NCBI GenBank assembly: GCA_910577645.1
Contig: CAJTOL010000004.1
Coordinates: forward strand, 129,100-193,099
From: an uncultured Lachnospiraceae bacterium
GTDB lineage: Bacteria; Bacillota; Clostridia; Lachnospirales; Lachnospiraceae
Direction of reading: 5' to 3'
Length of the DNA: 64,000 nt
The position numbers were made by a program, and so were the translations under genes. Below the pieces are notes generated by a model. It saw only the letters and a program-made list of their open reading frames with translations, made no database searches and had not been told where the DNA came from. This document shows, piece after piece, positions 34,707 to 43,587 of the stretch (position 1 is its first letter; every line of letters starts with the position of its first letter).

Positions 34707-35621
34707 CTAACCTTTTACTGCGCCTACCATGACGCCCTGTTCAAAGTATTTTTGGACAAACGGGTATACCAGGAGAATGGGAATGGTGGCTGCCACTGTA
34801 GCCGCCATCTTTACCGCCTGTTCCGGAGGAGTCCCCCCCGCCCCAAAATCAATGGAGCTTCCGTCTGCGCTTGCCCCCTGAGCCAGCAGAACGATCTGGC
34901 GCAAAATAATCTGTACCGGGAATTTCTTTGTGCTGTTTAAATAGATTAAGGAATTGAAAAAGTCATTCCAGTGAGATACTGCGTAAAACAGTCCCACAGA
35001 CGCCAGCGCCGGTTTGGACAAGGGAAGGATAATCCTGGTAAAAATCCCCACATCGGAACATCCGTCAATCTTTGCTGCTTCCTCCAGCTCGTGAGGCAGT
35101 TCCTGGAAAAAGTTTTTTACAATAATCAGGTTAAATGCATTTACCGCCCCCGGAAGCATCAGGGCCCAGTAACTGTCCAACAGTCCCAGCCCCTTTACCA
35201 CCAGGTAGTTGGGGATCATACCGCCTGAAAACAGCATGGTAACAATAATCATGTTTAAAATGGTATTTCTGCCCTTTAAGTAACTTTTTGACAGGGGATA
35301 GGCCAGGGTGGTGGTAAATGCCATATTGATGACAGTTCCAACGATCATGATGAAAAAGGAATTTGCCAAACCTCTGAAAATACTGCCGTCTGCTGTAATG
35401 TATCTATAAGCATTGGTGGAAATGGTGCGGGGGATGATGAAGAACGCCCGCTCCACCAGTTCCTTTTCTGTTGCAAATGATCCTGCAACTACGTAGAGAA
35501 AGGGTACTATGGTCAGCACGCCTGCCAGAATACAGATCGTATATACAAAAACCATTCCCGCTTTCTCAGCCGGACTTAATTGAACGCCCCGGTGTTTCTT
35601 TTTTTCTGCGATTGCCAACAT
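34707..35621 (-). CDS. Carbohydrate ABC transporter permease, LplC/YtcP-like
   Basis: 304 residues with six membrane segments. The EAA loop (ELEEAAKIDGCSDVGIFTRI) is near residue 185, and the family-typical C-terminus ends in EQGVMVGAVKG. It forms the membrane channel with the permease at 35640-36572. The operon lacks an ATPase gene, as is usual for this family, which borrows a shared MsmX-type ATPase. The gap to the upstream permease is 18 bases. Confidence 0.92.
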   Translation of the reverse strand: MLAIAEKKKHRGVQLSPAEKAGMVFVYTICILAGVLTIVPFLYVVAGSFATEKELVERAFFIIPRTISTNAYRYITADGSIFRGLANSFFIMIVGTVINMAFTTTLAYPLSKSYLKGRNTILNMIIVTMLFSGGMIPNYLVVKGLGLLDSYWALMLPGAVNAFNLIIVKNFFQELPHELEEAAKIDGCSDVGIFTRIILPLSKPALASVGLFYAVSHWNDFFNSLIYLNSTKKFPVQIILRQIVLLAQGASADGSSIDFGAGGTPPEQAVKMAATVAATIPILLVYPFVQKYFEQGVMVGAVKG

Positions 35622-35639
35622 TGGTTTTCCCGCCTTTCT

Positions 35640-36572
35640 CTAATATAATCCGGTTTCCCCGCACTTTTTGCAGATCCAGTTGGTGGTTACCACCATTATG
35701 GTTGCAACAACCGATTTAAACATACCCACTGCGGTGCTGTAGGAAAATGCGCCCTGAGTAATCCCAAGGGTATACACATAGGTATCAAACACTTCTGCAA
35801 CTGATGAGTTTAAGGAATTTTTCATTAAGAAAATCTGCTCGAAGCCTGTGTTTAACAAGGTTCCCACCTTCATGATCAGCATAATGATGATGGTGCTCTT
35901 AATGGCTGGCAGAGTAATATGCCACATCTGGCGAAGTTTACCGGCGCCGTCTACCTGGGCCGCCTCATACAGCTGGGTATCAACTCCGGCCAAAGCCGCC
36001 AGAAAGATAATCATACCCCATCCGGTTTCCTTCCAGATGTTCTGGATTACGATAATCCACCGGAAGTATTTGGGATCCGCCAGAAACTCCAGCTTTTCCC
36101 CTGTCAGGGCGTAAACAATCTGATTGATGATTCCAGACTCCGTATTTAACAGGGTAAAGGTAATACTTGCCACGATTACCATGGAAATAAAGTGGGGAAT
36201 GTAAATCATGGTCTGAATGGACTTTTTCACCAATTTGTTCTTAATCTCATTTAAGAGCAGCGCCAGTAAAATAGGCATTGGGAAGAAGAATACCAGGTTT
36301 AAAATGGAGATGGAGAAGGTATTGACCAGAAGCATTTTAAAATCCGGATTCATAAAGAAGGTTTTAAAATTTTCCAGCCCCACCCACTCGCTTTCCAGGA
36401 TTCCCAGGTACGGGCTGTAGTTCTGGAAGGAAATTACCAGACCTGCCATAGGCACGTACTTGAAAATAATAAAGTAGATGATCCCAGGAAGCATTAACAG
36501 ATACATCCATTTGTGCCGTTTCATGTAGCGGAATAATGGTTCCGTGCTACCGGCACTTTTCACTTTCGCCAT
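35640..36572 (-). CDS. Carbohydrate ABC transporter permease, LplB/YteP-like
   Basis: 310 residues with six membrane segments and the EAA loop (QLYEAAQVDGAGKLRQMWHI) near residue 210. The N-terminal KYVPMAGLVISFQNYSPY is characteristic of the LplB/YteP group of pectin-oligosaccharide importers. GGGAGGTCC precedes the ATG. It is the first gene of the six-gene pectin operon and has a promoter at 36617-36644. Confidence 0.92.
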   Translation of the reverse strand: MAKVKSAGSTEPLFRYMKRHKWMYLLMLPGIIYFIIFKYVPMAGLVISFQNYSPYLGILESEWVGLENFKTFFMNPDFKMLLVNTFSISILNLVFFFPMPILLALLLNEIKNKLVKKSIQTMIYIPHFISMVIVASITFTLLNTESGIINQIVYALTGEKLEFLADPKYFRWIIVIQNIWKETGWGMIIFLAALAGVDTQLYEAAQVDGAGKLRQMWHITLPAIKSTIIIMLIMKVGTLLNTGFEQIFLMKNSLNSSVAEVFDTYVYTLGITQGAFSYSTAVGMFKSVVATIMVVTTNWICKKCGETGLY

Positions 36573-36616
36573 AAGCGGACCTCCCTTTCGGCATCCTGCC
36601 GTTTGTTTATGGCCCT

Positions 36617-36644
36617 ATCTTAACGCATTTGACATATTTTTCAA
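36617..36644 (-). promoter_or_regulatory. Probable promoter of the pectin-utilisation operon
   Basis: On the minus strand TTGAAA (36639-36644), a 16-base spacer and TAAGAT (36617-36622) lie 45 bases before the lplB-like start. The AT-rich sequence upstream (36645-36730) would be the place for the AraC-type activator to bind; no clear repeat could be assigned to it. Confidence 0.5.
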
Positions 36645-36863
36645 CAATCATTATATTTACACATTTATATCCAATTTCCCGCCCTTTATTTTGTACATTT
36701 TGCACACTTTTTCAGGAAAATAATCCGTTTCTTGACAGGATTATCCCGGCTTTTTCAGAAACGGATTATCCGCAATTCTCATTTTCTTGCCAGTCTGGCA
36801 CATCCGGTCCTGCTTATTTTGCCAAATAGCATTAAGGGGATGTTACCTTCACTGGAAAAGGAA

Positions 36864-36906
36864 AATGCCTGGCGAAGCGCAAAATTTTATTGCTTCGTCA
36901 GGCATT
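36864..36906 (-). terminator. Hairpin after the AraC-type regulator gene
   Basis: AATGCCTG-GCGAAGC and GCTTCGT-CAGGCATT pair with one mismatch around an AT-rich loop. Read on the minus strand it is followed by TTCCTTTTCC. It lies about 300 bases after the regulator's stop, in the 628-base gap 36573-37200. The rest of that gap holds the promoter above and, at most, one very short open frame. Confidence 0.65.
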
Positions 36907-37074
36907 GATTGCTATGAATTGTCATGCACCTATTCGCTTAGTACGAATCTCTTTATTATGTAATAACCTCTGTAATTTCTTTTCCAAAAATACACTTTCT
37001 TTCCTCTACATTTAATCTATACTTATAAATCTATACAATGCGTCTTTCCCCTCATCACATTCCAGTCCGCAACA

Positions 37075-37167
37075 CTACATCAGAAACTCGTTTGTTTCCA
37101 GGTAGAGTCGAGTGTCCACATCGAGCAATAATTCATATAAATCCATCTCCATAAGATGCTGATACAT
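37075..37167 (-). CDS. Possible 30-codon small protein downstream of the AraC-type gene
   Basis: ATG at 37167 is followed by 29 sense codons and TAG, with GGAGG 12 bases upstream. The product is acidic and helix-prone (MDLYELLLDVDTRLYLE). It lies between the regulator stop at 37201 and its terminator at 36864, so it would be on the same transcript. Nothing like it is known to me. The frame is short enough to occur by chance. Confidence 0.2.
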   Translation of the reverse strand: MYQHLMEMDLYELLLDVDTRLYLETNEFLM

Positions 37168-37200
37168 ACTGTTCCACTTCCTCCACCATTTCCCTTCCTG

Positions 37201-39495
37201 TCATCCTTTTTTCTGTTTCCGGTACTGTCCCGGCGTAAGATCCATATGCTTTTTAAATAAGCGGATAAAATTCTGGGCATTGCTGTAGCTGAGCCGCTCT
37301 GCAATCTCTGCAACGGAAAGGTCTGTCTCCTGGAGCAGCTTCTTTGCCATCTCCAGCTTCTGTTCTGTAATATAATTGGTGAAGGTAATATCCCTGGTAT
37401 TTTTCATGACCCGCCAGATATAGCTGGGATGGTATCCCAATTTTTCCGCGCACTCGCTTAAGGTCAGATCCCCATTGTTTTCCTTTACCAGTTCCATAAT
37501 CTTTTCCAGTACTGCCTCTGAGCTGCTCTTTCTAAACTGGTTCATCCGGCCGATTACCGGAAGGATCACTTTGGACTGGTAAAAGCTTCGGATATTTCTG
37601 GAATCATAAATCTGATTAAACCGCAAAAACAGGTTCTCTTCCCCTTCCGGGAACAAGTCATAGATAGGAATCCCCGCATCTGCCGGGACTGACAGGATTG
37701 CCAGAAGGAACCGGTAATAATAGTATTGCTGTTCATACAGCACTACGCCGCTTTTATTCACCTCTGTCAAAAACTCATCTGTAATGGCAAATGCTTTTTC
37801 CTGGTCACAGGCGTCAATGGCCTCTTTAATGGCGGTATCCAACACCAGGTTATACTCGCTCCCGGCTCCGCCATGACGGATCAAGTCTTCATAATAGGTG
37901 ATGGAGCTGTCTTCCACAGAGATTCCTTCCGTATCCTCATCCCGGTTGGAAAATTCGTTGATCTTCAGGGCTTCCAGGCTTTCATTATATGCCCGGCGAA
38001 ATCCGGATTCCTGGCTGAAAACACGGCTGACTCCCATATCCAGATAGCCGCCGCAGATCTCTGACACGAACACGGATAAATTGTTTCTCAGCGCCAGCAG
38101 CTTTTCTTCAATCTTCTCCCGGCTGTTTCCCTCCACCACCATTACGATGACGCGGGTATAGATAAACGGCGGAAACACAAGTATCTTTCGGATCTCTTCC
38201 GGCAAATGGTTCAGCATCTCCAGATTCAGCGCATCCATGCTGGTCTGCTCCCGATCCAGCTCATTTTTATAGCAAAAAATTACGGAAGCCACACATAGGC
38301 AGGGTTGAAATTCTATCTGAAAGGTTTCCTTGATAGCCGAAATTTCCCCCTCTTTGATCCGTCCCCGGATCAGCCGCATGGCAAACAGCTCCGTAAGCTG
38401 GCTCTTCTGGCGCTCGATCATGGCTTTCAGTTCTTCCCGGTGGCCTACCAGGGAAGAGATTCCTTCCTGAATCAGGTCAAATTCATTTTCCGGCTCCTGT
38501 CCCGGAACCATTTCCTGAACCTGCGTCACCAGATTTTTTACCGGTTTATACATGAAGAAAGAGCCAAAACCGCTGATGATAAAAATCAGCGCCAGCACCA
38601 CCACGATAATCCCTGCCATGGTGAGGAGAATGGATCGAAGCTGGCTGTTTAATTCCGCCGGACTGTAGCTGGCAATATAAGTCCATCCACTGACCTCTGC
38701 CTTTCTCTTTACCACTCCATATCTGCCGTTCCCGGTTTCAATAACCGTTTCCTCCATCTGGCCTGCCTTCTCCGGATGAGCCTGGTAATAGCTGCTTACA
38801 TCCGGATTTTCCCAATATACCGGCTTCCCGTCCTGATCCAAAACGGTAAGGCTGCCATTTCCCAGACTGCCCTGAAACAGCCTTTCCATAGAGCTCTGCT
38901 TTAAATTTACCACAAAGGCGGCGTCTGTATGGGACGTGTAGGTGGGAAGCTTTACCACAAACATCAGATAATGGTCATTCACGTAATCGGAGCGGATCTT
39001 TTTATCCTCAGCCTCATCCCCCACATGGTTCACCCAGAAAATATGCTGATATTCCCCGGACAGTTCATCCAGCCATCCACTGTTCTCCACCTGGTCCATG
39101 GAGCTGATTCCCTTATTGGACAGTACCCAGCGTTTCTTATAATTCAGAAAGCTGTAGCCTTCCACATAATCAATATAGGCAGGATTCCCGCAGATATTAT
39201 CAATAAACCGGCGCAGACTCAGATAAGGGATATCCTCATGCCGGGAATCCACCATCTTCTGGGTATCGCTGCTTCCTGCGATCTGGAGAAAATTCTGCCG
39301 GACTGCATCCAGGGCGCTCTCTGTTCTGTTTTCCACCTGCACCAATGCAGTCTCATTGGACTGGCGGACACTCTTTCTCACCGCCTCCGCCCCGCTGTGA
39401 TAGGAATATAGTCCCAAAATCAGCAGCGGGACAATGGCAATGGCCACAAAATAGACAAAGATCCTGCGGCGAAAGGTAAATGATTTCTTTTTCAT
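37201..39495 (-). CDS. Membrane-bound AraC family regulator with extracellular sensor (YesN/YtdP-like)
   Basis: 764 residues. A membrane segment at about 11-30 and another at about 293-317 enclose an extracellular sensing domain of roughly 260 residues, probably Cache-like. A cytoplasmic linker follows, then at the C-terminus (about 660-762) two AraC-type helix-turn-helix motifs, SECAEKLGYHPSYIWRVMK and VAEIAERLSYSNAQNFIRLF. The final LTPGQYRKQ is the usual family end. This one-component design senses a sugar outside and binds DNA inside. It precedes the pectin operon on the same strand with 628 bases between, and very likely activates it. Confidence 0.9.
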   Translation of the reverse strand: MKKKSFTFRRRIFVYFVAIAIVPLLILGLYSYHSGAEAVRKSVRQSNETALVQVENRTESALDAVRQNFLQIAGSSDTQKMVDSRHEDIPYLSLRRFIDNICGNPAYIDYVEGYSFLNYKKRWVLSNKGISSMDQVENSGWLDELSGEYQHIFWVNHVGDEAEDKKIRSDYVNDHYLMFVVKLPTYTSHTDAAFVVNLKQSSMERLFQGSLGNGSLTVLDQDGKPVYWENPDVSSYYQAHPEKAGQMEETVIETGNGRYGVVKRKAEVSGWTYIASYSPAELNSQLRSILLTMAGIIVVVLALIFIISGFGSFFMYKPVKNLVTQVQEMVPGQEPENEFDLIQEGISSLVGHREELKAMIERQKSQLTELFAMRLIRGRIKEGEISAIKETFQIEFQPCLCVASVIFCYKNELDREQTSMDALNLEMLNHLPEEIRKILVFPPFIYTRVIVMVVEGNSREKIEEKLLALRNNLSVFVSEICGGYLDMGVSRVFSQESGFRRAYNESLEALKINEFSNRDEDTEGISVEDSSITYYEDLIRHGGAGSEYNLVLDTAIKEAIDACDQEKAFAITDEFLTEVNKSGVVLYEQQYYYYRFLLAILSVPADAGIPIYDLFPEGEENLFLRFNQIYDSRNIRSFYQSKVILPVIGRMNQFRKSSSEAVLEKIMELVKENNGDLTLSECAEKLGYHPSYIWRVMKNTRDITFTNYITEQKLEMAKKLLQETDLSVAEIAERLSYSNAQNFIRLFKKHMDLTPGQYRKQKKG

Positions 39496-39522
39496 GCCTA
39501 ATCCATTCTGTAAATTTCAAAT

Positions 39523-40860
39523 CTATCTTGTTTTAAAGAAGTCATCAATCCTTTTCCTGATATCCGCAGGCTTTAAATATTTCAGCAGATATCCGTTGGC
39601 CTTTAAAGACAATACTTTTTTTACGCTTTCCTGATCATCTTTAGAAGTCAGGAAAATTACCGGAATATCAGAAAAATCTTTCTCGGAGCGAAGCATTTCC
39701 AGCACGTGGCTTCCGTCGCAAACCGGCATTTCATAATCCAGCAGCACCAAATCCGGCTTGTCCAGGGTAATAGCCCGAATTGCTGCCACTCCTGAACTAA
39801 CCTCTGAGACATCATAGTCCTCCGCCAGCAGCCGCTTCATTCCCAGACGTATTGTGCTGGAGTCATCCACCAAAAGGATCTTTTTCTTTACCTGTTTCTC
39901 CTTCTCCATAAGGTATCTTTCAACCTCCCCCATCACATTGGACGCATCCAGAGGAGTCCCGATTCCGCTTTCCAGCAGATGGGGCGCAATCACGCAGTAA
40001 GAAAAATATCCTTGATTGGTATCAAACAGCAGGCTTGCCTGAGGCTGCTGTTTCTCAAAAATCTCCTGGAACTGCTCATAAGTCAGAAGATTTTCTTCTG
40101 TCATCTCATAGGATCTGATAGATGGATAATAATCCATTACCCGTCTTACAAACTGACATGCCGTATATCTTACCGCATTCAGCAGCATAATATCAAGCTT
40201 ATCCGATTTAACTCCCATTATTTTTCCAACTGTATTGATGAGAATCCTGTCCTCAAAAACCAAAAGAATCTCCCACTTTTTTTCATCTTGTTCCCTGCCG
40301 TAAACCAAGCGGTAATAAACGCCTTTCCCGAACTTTTCCCCGCCGTAGGAATCGCTGATTACCTGGGCCTTCAACTGGAACATATCATCCAGAAGCTTAA
40401 TGATCACCTTTTTCATGGCCTCAAGCTCCTCTTCCGGAAGAAGATCCACCCACTTGCTTCTTTTCTCTCCGGCAATTGCCCTGTCTTCTGTAAGGGTATG
40501 CCCGATAATCCATCCGACGCAGACAGCCAAAAAGTGGTCAACTGCGGCAGGAGAGTACTCTTCCCGCTCCAATTCCCGTTCCAGGGACGGAAGAGTATTT
40601 TCCCGAAAGCTCCTATGTAGACGCCTATGCATATCAAGTTCTTCATAGGCAATTAATTCCATATATCTCTCTTCCGCCTCAAAATGTTTCAGCGCATGCT
40701 CTTTAAAATATTTAATTCCTTCCTGACACGCCTTCCTGCCTCTTTTTTCTTCTTTAAGTGCGAAAAGCCTGTTAATAATTGTAAAAAGATTATGGTGCTC
40801 GTCGTCGATAATCTTTATCCCGATATTGAACTCATCTTTCCATACCAGCTGATTATCCAT
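39523..40860 (-). CDS. Hemerythrin / CheC-CheX-like / receiver fusion protein, copy 1
   Basis: 445 residues in three parts. Residues 1-130 are a bacteriohemerythrin with all seven di-iron ligands: H22, H59, E63, H78, H82, H121 and D126. Residues of about 140-310 form a middle domain with a KIMG...LLNAVR region that resembles CheC/CheX phosphatases; this is a tentative reading. Residues of about 325-445 are a response regulator receiver with DD near the start, phospho-acceptor Asp in LLDYEMP, Thr/Ser in FLTSKDD and Lys in LLKYLKP. The frame reaches a TTG at 40878, but that stretch is the ribosome binding site of the ATG at 40860. The protein probably reads O2 or redox state. A close paralog lies directly upstream at 41031. 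Confidence 0.88.
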   Translation of the reverse strand: MDNQLVWKDEFNIGIKIIDDEHHNLFTIINRLFALKEEKRGRKACQEGIKYFKEHALKHFEAEERYMELIAYEELDMHRRLHRSFRENTLPSLERELEREEYSPAAVDHFLAVCVGWIIGHTLTEDRAIAGEKRSKWVDLLPEEELEAMKKVIIKLLDDMFQLKAQVISDSYGGEKFGKGVYYRLVYGREQDEKKWEILLVFEDRILINTVGKIMGVKSDKLDIMLLNAVRYTACQFVRRVMDYYPSIRSYEMTEENLLTYEQFQEIFEKQQPQASLLFDTNQGYFSYCVIAPHLLESGIGTPLDASNVMGEVERYLMEKEKQVKKKILLVDDSSTIRLGMKRLLAEDYDVSEVSSGVAAIRAITLDKPDLVLLDYEMPVCDGSHVLEMLRSEKDFSDIPVIFLTSKDDQESVKKVLSLKANGYLLKYLKPADIRKRIDDFFKTR

Positions 40861-40969
40861 TTCCTCTTCCTCCTTCAATACAGTTAAAATTTTCCTTCAT
40901 TTATGATACGATAGAATTCGAAAAAAGGCAACCGTTTATTTTCCTAATACCCAGCCCGTGCCGGGAAAT

Positions 40970-41009
40970 GGCGCCGCTCTATTATCCCGTCTGATAATTT
41001 TGCGGCGCC
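40970..41009 (-). terminator. GC-rich hairpin between the two hemerythrin-receiver genes
   Basis: GGCGCCGC (40970-40977) pairs with GCGGCGCC (41002-41009) around a 24-base loop. No T tract follows, so it may be an RNA-stabilising or partial terminator structure rather than a full terminator. Confidence 0.45.
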
Positions 41010-41030
41010 CTGGCAGACAGTCTGCAAATT

Positions 41031-42341
41031 TCATGCCTCTTTCCTACTAAAATAGCCGTCAATCCTTTTTTTGATATCCGCAGGTTTCAGGTATTTCAAC
41101 AGATACCCGTCCGCATTTAAGGATAATACGTTTTTCACACTCTCCTGATCATCTCTGGAAGTCAGAAAAATAACCGGAATATCTGAAAATTCTTTCTCAG
41201 CCCGAAGCATTTCCAACACATGTCTTCCGTCACAAACCGGCATTTCATAATCCAACAGCACCAAATCCGGCCGTTCCAGAGTAATGGCCCGGATTGCGGC
41301 AGCTCCTGAGCTGACTTCCGAAACATCATAATTTTCTGCCAGCAACAGCTCCATCCCCAGTCTTGTGGTGCTGGAGTCATCCACCACAAGGATCTTCTTC
41401 TTTTCCTGCTTCTCTTTCTCTATAAAATACTTTTCCCCAATGCCGCCTTCCGGCAGATGAGGCGCAATCACACAATAGGAAAAATACCCTTCATTTGTGT
41501 CAAACAGTAAGCTTACCTGAGGCTGTTTTTTCTCGAAAATTTCCCGGAACTGCTCATAAGTCAGAAAATCTTCTTCCATCATCTCATAAGAGCTGATAGA
41601 CGGGTAATGTTCCATAACCCGTCTTACAAGCTGACATTCCATATATCTCGCCGCGTTAAGCAGGATAATATCAAGCTTATCCGATTTGGTTCCCATTAAT
41701 TTCCCAATGGTGCTAAGCAGGATTCTGTCCTCAAGAGCTAAAAGAATTTCCCATTTCTCATCATCCTCTTTCCTGCCATAGACCAAACGGTAGTAAACGC
41801 TTTCCCCGAACTCTTCCCCGCTGTAGGAATCGCTGATTACCTGGGCCTTCAGCCGGAACATGTCCTCCAGAAGCTTAATGATCACCTTTTTCATGGCCTT
41901 AAGCTCCTCTTCCGGAAGAAGCTCCGCCCACCTGCTTCTTTTTTCTCCGGCAATGGCTTTGTCCTCAGTAAGGGTATGTCCAATAAGCCATCCGGCGCAG
42001 ACAGCCAAAAAATGGTCGACTGCAGCAGGGGAATAGTCTTCCCGTTCCAATTCCCGTTCCAGAGCCGGAAGAGAATTTTCCCGAAAATCTCGATGGAGGC
42101 GCTTATGCACATCAATCCCTTCATAAGCAATTAATTCCATATATCGTTCTTCCGCCTCAAAGTGTTTCAGCGCATGCTCTTTAAAATACTTAATTCCTTC
42201 CTGGCATACCTTCCTGCTTCTCTTTTCTTCCTCTTTAAGGGCAAAAAGTTTATTGATAATCATAAACAGTCTCTGATGTTCATCGTCAATGATCTTTATC
42301 CCAATATTGAACACATCTTTCCATACCAACTGATTTTCCAC
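41031..42341 (-). CDS. Hemerythrin / CheC-CheX-like / receiver fusion protein, copy 2
   Basis: 436 residues with the same three-part layout as the gene at 39523-40860. By eye the two are about 80 per cent identical across the whole length. The seven hemerythrin ligands and the receiver Asp, Thr and Lys are all kept. The main difference is a shorter linker between the middle domain and the receiver, about 12 residues shorter, and a one-residue insertion in the hemerythrin loop. The start is GTG at 42341 with AAGGAGAG before it; the TTG at 42359 is rejected. Tandem duplication is clear. Role in oxygen sensing coupled to motility or pilus control is an inference from domains. Confidence 0.88.
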   Translation of the reverse strand: MENQLVWKDVFNIGIKIIDDEHQRLFMIINKLFALKEEEKRSRKVCQEGIKYFKEHALKHFEAEERYMELIAYEGIDVHKRLHRDFRENSLPALERELEREDYSPAAVDHFLAVCAGWLIGHTLTEDKAIAGEKRSRWAELLPEEELKAMKKVIIKLLEDMFRLKAQVISDSYSGEEFGESVYYRLVYGRKEDDEKWEILLALEDRILLSTIGKLMGTKSDKLDIILLNAARYMECQLVRRVMEHYPSISSYEMMEEDFLTYEQFREIFEKKQPQVSLLFDTNEGYFSYCVIAPHLPEGGIGEKYFIEKEKQEKKKILVVDDSSTTRLGMELLLAENYDVSEVSSGAAAIRAITLERPDLVLLDYEMPVCDGRHVLEMLRAEKEFSDIPVIFLTSRDDQESVKNVLSLNADGYLLKYLKPADIKKRIDGYFSRKEA

Positions 42342-42439
42342 TTTACCTCTCTCCTTCAATATCGCTAATCTCTGATCTTCTCTACTTTATAGTACGGCAA
42401 AATCAAAAAAAGGTACCCTTTAATGAACAAGGGCACACG

Positions 42440-42468
42440 CCTCAGCCGCCAAAATCCGGCGGTTGAGG
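42440..42468 (-). terminator. Hairpin after pilT
   Basis: CCTCAGCCGCC and GGCGGTTGAGG form an 11-position stem with one G-T pair around ATCC-type loop bases. It starts 38 bases after the pilT stop on the minus strand and closes the long minus-strand run of pilus-like and accessory Sec genes. Confidence 0.55.
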
Positions 42469-42506
42469 TCTCAAGGAAAGAGTTTTTGCGTCTCAAACCG
42501 GAAGCG

Positions 42507-43571
42507 TCACAGTCTTTCAATCTTTTTGGCCATCAGCTCGCTGTTATTGCTGTGGATAATCGCATCCTCTTTGGAGATAATCCCCTTCTGGTACATCTGG
42601 ATCAGGCTTGTATCCATGGCTATCATACCTTCTTTCTGGGATGTGGCGATAACATTATCAATCTGATGTATTTTGGATTCCCGTATCATATTCCGTATGG
42701 CATTATTAAGGAACATGATCTCAAACGCAGGCTGGACTCCGCCGTTTAAAGTGGGGATCAGCTGCTGTGAGATAACCCCTTCCATAACCATGGATATCTG
42801 CACCCGGATCTGCTGCTGCTGTTCCGGCGGGAAGCTGTCTATAATCCGATCTATGGTGTTGGCCGCTCCTATGGTATGAAGGGTGGATATTACCAAATGG
42901 CCTGTCTCAGCCGCCGTCATGGCAGTCTTAATGGTCTCATAATCTCTCATCTCTCCCAGAAGGATTACATCCGGCGCCTGTCTTAAGGCTGCCCTGAGGC
43001 CGGACACATAGCTCTCTGTATCGGTTCCGATTTCCCTCTGGGACACGACGCTCTTATCATGGCGGTGAAGATACTCTATTGGATCCTCCAGGGTAATGAC
43101 ATGGGCATTTCTTGTCCGGTTGATCTCGTTAATGATGCAGGCCAGCGTAGTACTCTTGCCGCTTCCTGCCGGGCCTGTTACCAGAACCATACCTTTGGTC
43201 ATTCTGGCCACATCTATAATCGTCCGCGGAAGATGGAGCTGTTCATAATCCGGCAAGTCAAATGTGATAATGCGGATGATAGCGGCCATAGACCCTCTCT
43301 GCCGGAACACATTGGCACGGAACCTTGACAGCTTTGGCAGGGCAAAGGAGAAATCGTCGTCGCCTTCCTCCTGGATCTTCTTCATATCGCGGTTTCCTGC
43401 TATCTCATACAATTCTTTTATCAGCTCTTCAATCTGGGCCGGAGACAGCTTGCTCTCCTCCTGGTATTCAATGCGGCCTCCTGCTTTATAGGATAAAGGC
43501 ATACCTGCCACCAGAAAGATATCTGACGCCTGTTTATCCACTGCTACGCTAAGCACTCCTACAATATCCAT
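42507..43571 (-). CDS. pilT: PilT-type pilus retraction ATPase
   Basis: 354 residues of the secretion ATPase superfamily. Walker A GPAGSGKST is at 133-141, the Asp box THE-like LEDPIEYLHRH follows, Walker B LLGEMRD is near 205 and the His box STLHT near 230. The AIRNMIRE motif near residue 320 is the signature that separates PilT retraction motors from PilB assembly motors. The frame reaches 43667, but AAAGGAGATAAAGGA precedes the ATG at 43571. It is the last gene of the pilus-like set. No PilB-type motor is in the window, so assembly would need a motor from elsewhere. Confidence 0.9.
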   Translation of the reverse strand: MDIVGVLSVAVDKQASDIFLVAGMPLSYKAGGRIEYQEESKLSPAQIEELIKELYEIAGNRDMKKIQEEGDDDFSFALPKLSRFRANVFRQRGSMAAIIRIITFDLPDYEQLHLPRTIIDVARMTKGMVLVTGPAGSGKSTTLACIINEINRTRNAHVITLEDPIEYLHRHDKSVVSQREIGTDTESYVSGLRAALRQAPDVILLGEMRDYETIKTAMTAAETGHLVISTLHTIGAANTIDRIIDSFPPEQQQQIRVQISMVMEGVISQQLIPTLNGGVQPAFEIMFLNNAIRNMIRESKIHQIDNVIATSQKEGMIAMDTSLIQMYQKGIISKEDAIIHSNNSELMAKKIERL

Positions 43572-43587
43572 TCCTTTATCTCCTTTA

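Noticed and set aside
37080..37313. 77-codon minus-strand frame over the end of the AraC-type gene
   Set aside because: It overlaps the conserved helix-turn-helix coding region in another frame and has biased, repeat-like composition typical of a shadow frame.
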